Shown here in pieces: positions 1-6,884 of a stretch of 9,454 bases of DNA. This DNA is from Rhodospirillaceae bacterium (GTDB lineage: Bacteria; Pseudomonadota; Alphaproteobacteria; MPNO01; UBA2964), in NCBI GenBank assembly GCA_018660305.1, contig JABJKO010000276.1:1-9454 (forward strand), in the 5' to 3' direction. Positions within the stretch are counted from its first letter, which is position 1. Each line of letters starts with the position of its first letter. Made by a program: the position numbers and the translations under genes. The notes beneath the pieces are model-generated. The model was not told the DNA's origin. It saw only the letters and a list, made by a program, of their open reading frames with translations, and searched no databases.

Positions 1-1026
1 GGAGATGCAGAATTTGAGACAGGAAAGATCGTATTTGGAAATATCGTCGCAGCCGTTGATGGCGGTATAGATGGTCGGTACCGCATGGAAGATGGTGGGC
101 TGTCTTGAATCGATGGTCTTGAGCAGCTGGTCCAGCTCGAACCGGGGAAGCAGGATCAGTTCGGAGCCCGTCGCGATCCCAAAATTCAGGATCGCCGTCA
201 TGGCGAAGACGTGAAAGAAAGGCAGGACCGCGAGAATACGTTCCTCTCCCTCCACCACATTAGTGACGATCGCCTGAAGCTGACGTGTGTTGGCAACCAG
301 ATTGGCATGGGTGAGCATGGCCCCCTTGGGGAGCCCGGTGGTGCCGCCGGTATATTGCAGCACGGCAGGATCTTTCCGGATGTCGATGGGGACAGGCGAG
401 GGCGCGCCATCGGTCTTGGTCAGGAGATCGAATGGGATGTGGCGCAGGTCTTCCGGTATATCCGCCAATTCGCTGCGCTTGAGAGTCGAAAACAGCAGGC
501 CTTTCACGGCCGGCAGGATATCGCTCATGCGGCAGATGACGACCTTCTTGAGCCGTGTGGTATCGAGCGCATGGGCGACTTTGGGATAGAGCTGTTTGAG
601 ATCGAGAGTGACCATGATGTCGGTGTCGGAATCTTCGATCTGATGGTCAATTTCGCGGCCCACATAAAGCGGGTTGAAATTGACCACCGTGCCGCCGGCC
701 TTAAGGATGGCGTAGTAGCAAATGACGAAATAGGGCGTGTTGGGAAGCAGAAGCCCGACCCGGGTTCCCTTGACCACACCGGCCTGTTGGAACCCCTGGG
801 CGGCGCGGTTCACCAAATCGATTATTTCGGCATAATCATATGACTTGCCCAAAAAGCTCAGGCACGGTCGATCGGAAAATTTGGCCGCCGCGGTGTCCAG
901 CAGTGAATAGAGCGGCGCGTTTCCGGTATAGGTGTCCCAATCGGCAGGCGACTGCGTGCCGCCACGGGCGTCGATGGCGGTTCGTTTGAGCCCCGGAAGC
1001 AGGCGCGTCAAATCACTTAGTCTCAT
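1..1026 (-). CDS. AMP-forming acyl-CoA synthetase (fatty-acid-CoA ligase type), C-terminus outside window
   Basis: Activates a carboxylic acid, probably a fatty acid, with ATP and CoA through an acyl-adenylate. The 342 residues visible are the N-terminal part of the ANL superfamily fold. The diagnostic phosphate-binding loop reads YTGGTTGLPKGA at residues 225-236, and LPFFHVFAM, typical of FadD-like ligases, follows about 35 residues later. The frame stays open to position 1; family members usually run about 500-570 residues, so the adenylate-binding YGxTE motif and the hinged C-terminal lid should lie beyond the window. The ATG at 1026 has AGG four bases upstream, and the N-terminus (MRLSDLTRLLPGLKR) is plausible for the family. 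The gene lies 123 bp downstream of the acyltransferase-hydrolase gene on the same strand and may share its transcript. Family assignment is secure; chain length or substrate (fatty acid, dicarboxylate, side-chain acid) cannot be told. Confidence 0.93.
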   Translation of the reverse strand, partial: MRLSDLTRLLPGLKRTAIDARGGTQSPADWDTYTGNAPLYSLLDTAAAKFSDRPCLSFLGKSYDYAEIIDLVNRAAQGFQQAGVVKGTRVGLLLPNTPYFVICYYAILKAGGTVVNFNPLYVGREIDHQIEDSDTDIMVTLDLKQLYPKVAHALDTTRLKKVVICRMSDILPAVKGLLFSTLKRSELADIPEDLRHIPFDLLTKTDGAPSPVPIDIRKDPAVLQYTGGTTGLPKGAMLTHANLVANTRQLQAIVTNVVEGEERILAVLPFFHVFAMTAILNFGIATGSELILLPRFELDQLLKTIDSRQPTIFHAVPTIYTAINGCDDISKYDLSCLKFCIS

Positions 1027-1149
1027 TTTTCCTACCAACCCCTTGATAGATTGCATTCTCTAATTTGATCCGAGACCGATTCCCTGGATTAACGTCGTTG
1101 CCTGCCCTAAACGCCGCAATGACAACGGATGTGAATCTGGTTCGTCATG
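1027..1149 (-). other. Intergenic gap between the two minus-strand genes
   Basis: This 123-bp stretch separates the stop of the acyltransferase-hydrolase gene from the start of the acyl-CoA synthetase gene. I see no hairpin followed by a T-run on the minus strand, so nothing shows that transcription ends here. I also find no convincing -35/-10 pair. The only supported element is the short AGG Shine-Dalgarno sequence just before the synthetase ATG. Cotranscription of the two genes is therefore possible but not proven. Confidence 0.5.
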
Positions 1150-3513
1150 TCACCTGCCGGACTCTCCTCCCATTTCAGAAACAAGATATTCAATAATTTT
1201 CTCCTGAACGTTGTCGGTGTTCTCACTCAGGATCCCGTGTCGCTTTGATGGAATTTGGTGCAGCCATTTTTCATTGGTATTCAACTTGGCAAAAATCTGA
1301 TCGGCGCTCTTGGGGTCGACCACCGGGTCCTGGGTGCCCTGGTAAAGTGAGACCGGGCACTCGATATCGCCGAGTTTGTCCCCCAACTCGTCCACCACAC
1401 GGCGCAACTCGAACAATCCGCGCATGGGCATGTTCCGATAATTGATTTGCGGATGTTCCGAATTGTTTTCGCGGAACGGCATGACCCCCTCAAAACTTGG
1501 CAGCCACTTGGTGATTGTATTGGCGCCATGCAGGAGTGGAACGAAGATCATGTTGCTGTTCATAAACTTCAGCGCCGCCGAGACCGAGACGACGCCGGCC
1601 AGCTTGTCCGGTTTCTCGGCGCTTAGCATCAGGGACAGAGTCGCGCCCGTTGAAAAGCCGATCAGGCACACTCTCTCGCTGAGACCTGCCATGACTTTGT
1701 AGCCGTCACGCACCGACTCCAGCCAGCTTTGCCACTGGCGGCCCCGAAGATCCCAGGGCGAGGTGCCATGCCCGGCGAGGCGGACGCCGACCACCGGATA
1801 ACCGTTCTCGGCCAGCTTTTCGCCGAAATTTTTCAGCTCCGCAGGGGAGGCGAGAAAGCCGTGAACCAAAACGATCCCAAGTTTCTTACGCGCCTCCGGT
1901 ATGAGCAGATACGGTTCGCCGCTTTCCGTCGCGGTTTCCTGGTCGTTGATCTCGGCGTAGCTCTCGTCGCTGAATTTTTCCTTGGCCCAGGCAAACTGCA
2001 TCCTCATGTCGTCGAAATGCATTTGCGACCAGCCGGGGCCGTCGAAGTGATCCAGCGTGACGATCGCCTCGTGAACAGCGCGTGTTGCCAGGGCAACCGG
2101 CGCCAGCTCGTTGGCAGCGACGGCGATGGGGTTTTCGATGCGGATTTGGTCCAAATCGTGTTTTTCTCTTAATTTGGGCAGGAAATAATAAATCCCATCT
2201 TCTTCCCGAAGAAGCTCCTGCTGGGTTGCCGTCGACAAAAATTCCTGCAGATCATCCGTGTCGCCTTCCAAAAGTCCGCGATAGGCGGAAGGCTTCCGAA
2301 GACTGCGGTGTATTCTGACCGCGGGCTGCTTCTGCAGTTTCTTGATCGCGATATAGAGCGCTTTATAGAATTCGTCGCGGCTGATTTCAGTGTGGCTGCG
2401 CTCTACCAGCGTCATAATGAGATGGGAGGCCAAATGGCCGAAATTGACCGTGACGCGCTCGTACATCTTGACCATGTACTCGTCGCGCAATATGGGCACG
2501 AGCCGGCCCAGACGTTTGGTCACATAGTGCCGCCCCAGCCGCGTTATGGATGAATCGCGGGCGGATGACCGGTTAAACCATGCCTCCATGGTCTTTTTTT
2601 CCCGCGCAAACCGGCCAAGCGCCCGGCGGTAGAGAAAGGGCCAGGAATCCACCGACTGCATGGGTTCCCCGAGACAGATATCCATGTCCGTATCCTTGAA
2701 CAGGATATTACCCTCGATCAGCAGTTCCTCGGAGAATTGCGTGGGCAAATCGCCGCCGAAAAAACTCACCGCCTGATGCAGGAGGTGCCGGGTAACCCGG
2801 ATGGGATAGAAGGTGATGTTCGACGGGACGATCAGCGTCGGTTTGCGGGCCCTCTCCAACAAGGCTTCGACGCTGTCGAGCCCGATCTCATCGGTCCATC
2901 GTTGCAGGGTCTCCCGGTCGCCCATGCGGTGAAGCTGCAGCATGCCTGACTTGAAGGCGTCCAGGGTCAGAGACAGAACGGCGGCGCCGCTGTGGTGTTT
3001 GCGCCGCTCATCGGCAATCCGCGAATAGACGTTGTATTCACCGCGCTTGTCGACCACCAGACGGTCTTTCACCATGCCGCCCTCGGGAAAGATGACGACC
3101 TTTCGGCCGCGCAGAATTTCCGCCGCGAGAAAGGGGAGAAGTTTCGGGTGATTGTTGGGCACGGCGCCGAGACCGCGGATATAACGGGAAAACTTGTTAT
3201 CCTCGGCAAAGAATTCGGCGGACGCCACCGACCGGCAATAGGCGCCGGTCTCCTTGTGGATCAGGTAGTGCGATATGACCGTCTCGAATCGCGCGAAGTG
3301 ATTGAACAGAAATATCTCGCCGTCATGGATGATGTTATCGGGATCGTGCAGCTTGATATTGACGCCAAGGCGTTGTTTTAGCGCGGTCAGCGCGCGGACG
3401 GTCCACGTGCAGGCGGACTCATTGATCTCCAGCGACTTGGCAATATCAGGGAAAAACTCGCGGCCCATGTCATCGACCCCATCTACAGCCGTGTCGTCTG
3501 AAGATATTTCCAT
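1150..3513 (-). CDS. Fusion of GPAT/PlsC-like acyltransferase with C-terminal alpha/beta hydrolase
   Basis: A 787-residue two-domain protein. Residues about 45-300 match the glycerolipid acyltransferase fold: motif I NHFARFE at 71-77 (H72 and E77, where the family normally has HX4D), a GLGAVPNN segment at 114-121, motif III FPEGGMVKD at 142-150, and a motif IV-like VPSNITFYPIRV at 229-240. Residues about 340-480 resemble the helical extension after the catalytic part of glycerol-3-phosphate acyltransferases more than plain PlsC, a resemblance judged by eye. Residues about 545-785 are an alpha/beta hydrolase of the monoglyceride lipase/carboxylesterase kind: HGF at 551-553, nucleophile elbow GFSTG with S621, acid D729 in GTQDPVVD, and H759. 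All three triad residues are present. No signal peptide or obvious membrane segment is seen. The ATG at 3513 lacks a clear Shine-Dalgarno, and M16 is an alternative start. Likely roles are acyl transfer to a glycerol-phosphate-like acceptor and ester hydrolysis or transfer; the partner reaction is unknown. It is probably the first gene of a unit with the acyl-CoA synthetase. Confidence 0.9.
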   Translation of the reverse strand: MEISSDDTAVDGVDDMGREFFPDIAKSLEINESACTWTVRALTALKQRLGVNIKLHDPDNIIHDGEIFLFNHFARFETVISHYLIHKETGAYCRSVASAEFFAEDNKFSRYIRGLGAVPNNHPKLLPFLAAEILRGRKVVIFPEGGMVKDRLVVDKRGEYNVYSRIADERRKHHSGAAVLSLTLDAFKSGMLQLHRMGDRETLQRWTDEIGLDSVEALLERARKPTLIVPSNITFYPIRVTRHLLHQAVSFFGGDLPTQFSEELLIEGNILFKDTDMDICLGEPMQSVDSWPFLYRRALGRFAREKKTMEAWFNRSSARDSSITRLGRHYVTKRLGRLVPILRDEYMVKMYERVTVNFGHLASHLIMTLVERSHTEISRDEFYKALYIAIKKLQKQPAVRIHRSLRKPSAYRGLLEGDTDDLQEFLSTATQQELLREEDGIYYFLPKLREKHDLDQIRIENPIAVAANELAPVALATRAVHEAIVTLDHFDGPGWSQMHFDDMRMQFAWAKEKFSDESYAEINDQETATESGEPYLLIPEARKKLGIVLVHGFLASPAELKNFGEKLAENGYPVVGVRLAGHGTSPWDLRGRQWQSWLESVRDGYKVMAGLSERVCLIGFSTGATLSLMLSAEKPDKLAGVVSVSAALKFMNSNMIFVPLLHGANTITKWLPSFEGVMPFRENNSEHPQINYRNMPMRGLFELRRVVDELGDKLGDIECPVSLYQGTQDPVVDPKSADQIFAKLNTNEKWLHQIPSKRHGILSENTDNVQEKIIEYLVSEMGGESGR

Positions 3514-3733
3514 GATGGATGGCGATGCCGATGGTTTCGTCTAATGCATATGTAGGGTCGAGGCGCGGAACTGCCAGCACTTGCCGGCATCGACTGTTCT
3601 GAAGGCTTGACCTGAAATGCACGTGAAACCCGTCCTTTTTCCCTGTTTTCCGGACAGGATCATGGTGCACAAAAGGTAAGCATATTTGGCAAACATAAGG
3701 TTAAAGCCCCCCGCTGTTCATTCTGCGAAAGTC

Positions 3734-3749
3734 TTGCCTGGAAAGGCAA
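3734..3749. promoter_or_regulatory. Perfect 16-bp dyad TTGCCT-GGAA-AGGCAA, possible operator
   Basis: The arms TTGCCT and AGGCAA are perfect inverted repeats around a 4-base centre. The site lies about 95 bp before the chosen start of the plus-strand hydrolase and within the divergent control region, where a dimeric regulator could bind. TTGCCT could also double as a -35 box, but the sequence 17 bp later (GATTAC) is a poor -10. The length is short enough that chance is a real possibility, and I cannot match it to a named regulator family. Confidence 0.3.
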
Positions 3750-3782
3750 TTTCACTGATTACGACATAGGGTGCGATCGCTT

Positions 3783-3811
3783 TTGCGTAAATGCCGCTAA
3801 AGGCCTAATTT
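3783..3811 (+). promoter_or_regulatory. Weak sigma70-like promoter candidate for the hydrolase operon
   Basis: TTGCGT at 3783-3788 and TAATTT at 3806-3811 are separated by exactly 17 bp and lie 31 bp upstream of the chosen GTG start, a fitting place for a promoter with a short leader. Each hexamer matches the consensus at only about half its positions, so this is a candidate only. Confidence 0.22.
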
Positions 3812-3828
3812 CAGGACAAAAGAACCAT

Positions 3829-3834
3829 AGGGAG
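3829..3834 (+). promoter_or_regulatory. Ribosome binding site AGGGAG that decides the GTG start at 3843
   Basis: AGGGAG ends 8 nt before the GTG at 3843. The other in-frame GTG, at 3834, overlaps the last base of this site and would have no properly spaced Shine-Dalgarno. The downstream GTG is therefore preferred; the difference is three residues. Confidence 0.6.
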
Positions 3835-3842
3835 TGCCAAAC

Positions 3843-5219
3843 GTGCCGTCAAAGACAAGCGGTGCCGGCTGGAGGCCGCCGGCCCGGATTTCATATGAGG
3901 ACGTTCTGGCATCTGCGCGGGCCGTGATTCGCCGAAAGCCCAGGAAACTGCGGAAAAAAGAAGATATATTCCGTATCTCGGAGCTCGGGATGGAATGGGA
4001 TATGGGAGTGATGGTCTATGATCCCACCCCCCATGCGGACATTTCCCGCGGCGCCGACGGCAAGAAGATCGGCATCTTTCTGCTCCATGGCGGGGCCGGC
4101 GATTTCAAGACCATGGAGACGGTTTCCCTGTTGTTCGCGGAAAAGTTCGGTTGCCGGGTGGTCAGTATGACATTCCCGGGAAGATTGTATTTCGACGATA
4201 AAAACCGGGACTGGCCGGGTGATACCATCGATACCGGCGGAACCATCAGGACTCCCCTCTGGAAGAAGGGTGAATATGTGTCCCAGGACGATTTTACCGT
4301 CAAGGAGGATCGCTCAAAACTCATAAAATACGGGACTCGAACGGTTATTCACGCCAAGAAGGGCACGCGGTTTTTCGACCGGATGGCGAGCTGGCCGGCG
4401 GCGTTCGAGGCCGGTATGAAGGAGGCTTGCCGGCGCTATTTTCCGGAAAATGAGTTTTCCATCTATGTTCATGGGCATTCAACCGGAGGTCCCTATGTCT
4501 CCATGCTGTCGCAGCGGGTCGCCAATATCGCCGGGGTGATGGCGGTGGAGAATTCCCCGTTCGGCTATATCAATGAACAAAAGCATCTGTGGAGCGGTTC
4601 CATTGGAAAAATAGAGGGGTTTCAACGACTTGCGGAAAAAGGCAAGTCCTGGAGCAACCCCTTCTACGAGCTTTATATACGCACCTGGCGCGATCTCGCC
4701 CGCTACAAAGGCTCCGAAGCCCTGGGTCAGGAGGGGCCGCAGGCCCTCATGCGCCTGCCATGGCTGATGGAGGAGATCCTGGAGCAGTGGAAAACCGCCA
4801 GAAAACGGCCGAATTTCAAGGCGGAATATGTGGTGACCCACAACATTGTCGCGTCATTGGAAGCCGCCGCCCGGACCTCCGCCAGACGGTTGAAGCTGAA
4901 CCGCACCGAGACGGCCGCTCTGGTGGACCGGTTCACGGGCTATGCCAGGCCGCTGGAAGGACCCGGGGTCAAACCGGTGCCGCCTTTTCTGTTCGGTATC
5001 TCGAAAGATAGCCGGGATCACAGCCCGGAAGTGTATCGCGAGGTGATCCTGCCTTTGTTCAAGGCCATGAACCCACGGCCCAAATTCGCGCTCACCCGTT
5101 TTGGCGCGGGGGTTCATTCCTATTGGACGCCGGAAAAAGATTTACCTTTCGGTATCGCGCCCGCCGTCGCACAATTCTACTACGATGCGATCACAGGAGG
5201 TTTTTATGGCGGCCGTTGA
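3843..5219 (+). CDS. Alpha/beta hydrolase of unassigned subfamily, 458 residues
   Basis: A cytosolic-looking alpha/beta hydrolase with no signal peptide. The core starts near residue 75 with strand IGIFLLHGG (oxyanion-hole HGG at 82-84) and continues to the nucleophile elbow GHSTGG at 211-216, with S213 as nucleophile. A very long insert, about residues 220-375, probably forms a cap. The late GISKDSRD segment offers D389 or D392 as the acid, and H425 in GAGVHSYW is the likely catalytic histidine. At 458 residues it is much longer than the usual 270-330 of simple family members. The N-terminus before the core carries a basic patch (RRKPRKLRKK). Numbering assumes the GTG at 3843; a GTG at 3834 would add three residues. 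The reading frame runs 14 nt into the next gene, which indicates translational coupling with the flavoprotein. The substrate is unknown: an ester, lactone, or C-C bond hydrolase would all fit, and I do not recognise a named family. Confidence 0.85.
   Translation: MPSKTSGAGWRPPARISYEDVLASARAVIRRKPRKLRKKEDIFRISELGMEWDMGVMVYDPTPHADISRGADGKKIGIFLLHGGAGDFKTMETVSLLFAEKFGCRVVSMTFPGRLYFDDKNRDWPGDTIDTGGTIRTPLWKKGEYVSQDDFTVKEDRSKLIKYGTRTVIHAKKGTRFFDRMASWPAAFEAGMKEACRRYFPENEFSIYVHGHSTGGPYVSMLSQRVANIAGVMAVENSPFGYINEQKHLWSGSIGKIEGFQRLAEKGKSWSNPFYELYIRTWRDLARYKGSEALGQEGPQALMRLPWLMEEILEQWKTARKRPNFKAEYVVTHNIVASLEAAARTSARRLKLNRTETAALVDRFTGYARPLEGPGVKPVPPFLFGISKDSRDHSPEVYREVILPLFKAMNPRPKFALTRFGAGVHSYWTPEKDLPFGIAPAVAQFYYDAITGGFYGGR
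5194..5200 (+). promoter_or_regulatory. Strong ribosome binding site CAGGAGG for the flavoprotein gene
   Basis: CAGGAGG lies inside the end of the hydrolase gene, five bases (all T) before the ATG at 5206. It fixes the flavoprotein start at 5206 rather than at any of the upstream in-frame start codons, which would encode hydrolase-overlapping residues without family similarity. Confidence 0.85.
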
Positions 5220-6774
5220 GCAGATCAAGGAACATAAGGATGGCGCGGCGGGTAATTCGTCGGACGTTGCGTGCGACGTGCTGGTTATCGGCGGCGGCGG
5301 TTCCGGGCTGGCGGCGGCCATCGAGGCGGCCACCCATGACGCCCATGTCATTCTGCTCGAAAAGAACCCGGAGCTGGGCGGCACCACCGCCTGGTCCATC
5401 GGGTCCTTCACCGCAACCCAGACCACCCAGCAGCTCGCGCGGGGGATCGATGACAGCCCCGATGCGCATTTCGCCGACATGCCCAAATTTTCCGGCCCGC
5501 TGGCGGATCGGGACAATCCGGTGTTGCGGCGTCTTTTCGTCGATAACGCCAATGAGACCCTGCGCTGGCTGGAAGCGCTGGGTGTCGAGTTTTACGGCCC
5601 CATGCCCGAGCCGCCCCACACCCAGCCGCGCATGCATAATGTCCTGCCCAATTCCAAGGCCTATATCCGCGCGCTCGGCCAGCAGGCGGAGAATATCGGT
5701 GTTGACGTTCGTGTGGGGACCAAGGCAACACGTTTTCTGCTTGAAGGCGATCGTGTCATCGGCGCGGTTTGCGATCTGGGCGGCGGTGAGGCGCACGAAA
5801 TCCGCGCCCGGTCGGTTGTGCTGGCCAGTGGCGACTATGCCGCCAATCCCGAGCTTAAGGCGAAATACATTTCGCCGGAGGTCGCGAAGGTCGATGCCAT
5901 GAACCCGACCGCGACGGGCGACGGTCACCTAATGGCCTTTCCGCTGGGCGCCCATGTACTAAATGGCGATGTGTTGTCGGGGCCGACACTGCGCTTTGTC
6001 CCGCCGCCCACGGAGTCGCTGGACCGGCAGCTCCCACCGTCGCGCTTCGTCGGCAAGATGATGCGGCTTGCGTTGCAGTATCTGCCGCAGCGCCTGTTGC
6101 GGCCTTTCATCCTGCGTTTCACCACCACCTCAATGGCGCCGGAGCTGGATCTGTTCGCCAAGGGGGCGCTGCTGGTGAACAAGCTGGGTGGCCGCATTAC
6201 CGGCGCGCCGCCCAAGCTGGGGCTGAACATCGCCAGCGAACCCGACAAGATCGGCTATGTGATCATGGATCAAACCCTGGCCGATATTTTTTCGGCGTGG
6301 CCCAATTTTATCTCCACCGCGCCCGGCGTGTCCTATGCCTATTTCGACGATTTCCGCCGGACGCGGCCCGATATCTTTCACAAGGCCGGCAGCCTTTCGG
6401 AACTGGCGGCGGAACTCGCACTGGATCGTGAAGCTTTGGTGGCCAGCATTGCGCAGCATAACGAAGAAGCACCGGCGAAGATCGCAACACCGCCTTACTA
6501 TGCGCTTGGGCCGGCAAAGAGCTATGTGGTGCTGACCGATGGCGGGCTTGCGGTGAACGAAAATTTGCAGGTCCTGAATGACAAGGACCAGGCCATCGCG
6601 GGACTCTACGCCGCCGGCTCCGTGGGGCAGGGCGGTCTCATGCTCAAAGGCCATGGCCACCATATCGGCTGGGCCTTCACGTCGGGCCGTATCGCCGGAC
6701 GGCTCGCGGCTGCGGAATCGGTCCAGGACGATGCTGCCGTACCGGACACCGTGTCGCAGGCGGTATCGGCTTAG
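5206..6774 (+). CDS. FAD-dependent oxidoreductase, fumarate reductase/ketosteroid dehydrogenase type
   Basis: A 522-residue flavoprotein of the FAD_binding_2 superfamily, which includes fumarate reductase flavoproteins and 3-ketosteroid dehydrogenases; these add or remove hydrogen across a C-C bond next to a carbonyl or carboxyl. The N-terminal Rossmann motif is DVLVIGGGGSGLAAA (about 24-38), followed by LLEKNPELGGTTAWS (about 50-64), which binds the FAD ribose and pyrophosphate. Near the end, GLYAAGSVGQGG (about 466-477) and GWAFTSGRIAG (about 488-498) form the conserved C-terminal FAD contact. The middle, about residues 120-410, is the substrate-binding domain. No heme-binding CXXCH motif, Tat signal or membrane anchor is seen, so it is probably cytosolic. 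The ATG at 5206 overlaps the hydrolase stop by 14 nt. I cannot place it in a named subfamily, and whether it works as a dehydrogenase or a reductase is open. Confidence 0.9.
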   Translation: MAAVEQIKEHKDGAAGNSSDVACDVLVIGGGGSGLAAAIEAATHDAHVILLEKNPELGGTTAWSIGSFTATQTTQQLARGIDDSPDAHFADMPKFSGPLADRDNPVLRRLFVDNANETLRWLEALGVEFYGPMPEPPHTQPRMHNVLPNSKAYIRALGQQAENIGVDVRVGTKATRFLLEGDRVIGAVCDLGGGEAHEIRARSVVLASGDYAANPELKAKYISPEVAKVDAMNPTATGDGHLMAFPLGAHVLNGDVLSGPTLRFVPPPTESLDRQLPPSRFVGKMMRLALQYLPQRLLRPFILRFTTTSMAPELDLFAKGALLVNKLGGRITGAPPKLGLNIASEPDKIGYVIMDQTLADIFSAWPNFISTAPGVSYAYFDDFRRTRPDIFHKAGSLSELAAELALDREALVASIAQHNEEAPAKIATPPYYALGPAKSYVVLTDGGLAVNENLQVLNDKDQAIAGLYAAGSVGQGGLMLKGHGHHIGWAFTSGRIAGRLAAAESVQDDAAVPDTVSQAVSA

Positions 6775-6884
6775 AGCTAAGGGCCGGCACATAGAATGAA
6801 TTTGCGTGTAGGTCTTTTCTTTGAGCCTCTGAATGGCCCATAATGGGGCATGAGGATCCACCCATAATTTAAAGAGCAGGGGGA
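6775..6884 (+). promoter_or_regulatory. Gap before the molybdenum hydroxylase genes, possible internal promoter
   Basis: This is the only sizeable gap in the plus-strand cluster (110 bp). It holds the palindrome at 6833-6851 and two copies of CCCATAAT, at 6837-6844 and 6861-6868, one of which overlaps the palindrome. Both contain a CATAAT that resembles a -10 box, but no good -35 lies 16-18 bp upstream of either. A small dyad over the flavoprotein stop (CTTAG, AG, CTAAG at 6770-6781) has no T-run after it, so I do not call a terminator. A purine-rich site (AGGGGG at 6878-6883) precedes the next start. Confidence 0.45.
6833..6851. promoter_or_regulatory. 19-bp imperfect palindrome, possible operator
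   Basis: ATGGCCCAT and ATGGGGCAT flank a single central A. Eight of nine arm positions pair as an inverted repeat. The site is 34-52 bp upstream of the molybdenum hydroxylase FAD subunit start, where a dimeric repressor or activator could control the three downstream genes separately from the hydrolase and flavoprotein genes. No regulator gene is in the window, so the cognate protein is unknown. Confidence 0.4.

Larger units (their letters stand above)
3514..3842. promoter_or_regulatory. Divergent intergenic region with promoters for both arms
   Basis: About 330 bp lie between the divergent starts of the acyltransferase-hydrolase gene (minus) and the alpha/beta hydrolase gene (plus). No open frame here has family-like content. 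Both units must be driven from this stretch unless transcripts enter from elsewhere, which the divergent layout makes unlikely. It is more AT-rich by eye between about 3660 and 3820 than the flanking genes. Visible items are the dyad at 3734-3749, a weak promoter-like pair at 3783-3811, a 5-bp-arm inverted repeat at 3642-3658 (CCTGT, 7-nt loop, ACAGG), and the palindromes TGCCGGCA at 3582-3589 and GCGATCGC at 3773-3780. No regulator gene lies next to it in this window. Confidence 0.6.

Noticed and set aside
211..843. 210-residue open frame on the plus strand
   Set aside because: It lies wholly antisense to the acyl-CoA synthetase, whose frame carries clear family motifs; its own translation shows no recognisable domain.
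3642..3658. CCTGT/ACAGG hairpin considered as a terminator
   Set aside because: No gene ends near it on either strand, and no T-run follows the stem in either direction; it lies in the divergent promoter region.
3470..3670. 66-residue minus-strand frame across the start of the fusion gene
   Set aside because: It overlaps the start of the acyltransferase-hydrolase in another frame, has no convincing ribosome binding site and has no recognisable content.
3773..3780. GCGATCGC octamer, identical to the cyanobacterial HIP1 repeat
   Set aside because: I noticed only this copy in the window, and the gene content does not suggest a cyanobacterium; an 8-bp palindrome is easily chance.
5191..5928. 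245-residue open frame on the minus strand
   Set aside because: It is antisense to the flavoprotein's FAD-binding region, with no family-like sequence of its own.
6770..6781. Small dyad over the flavoprotein stop codon, considered as a terminator
   Set aside because: The stem is only four or five base pairs, AT-rich, and is not followed by a T-run.
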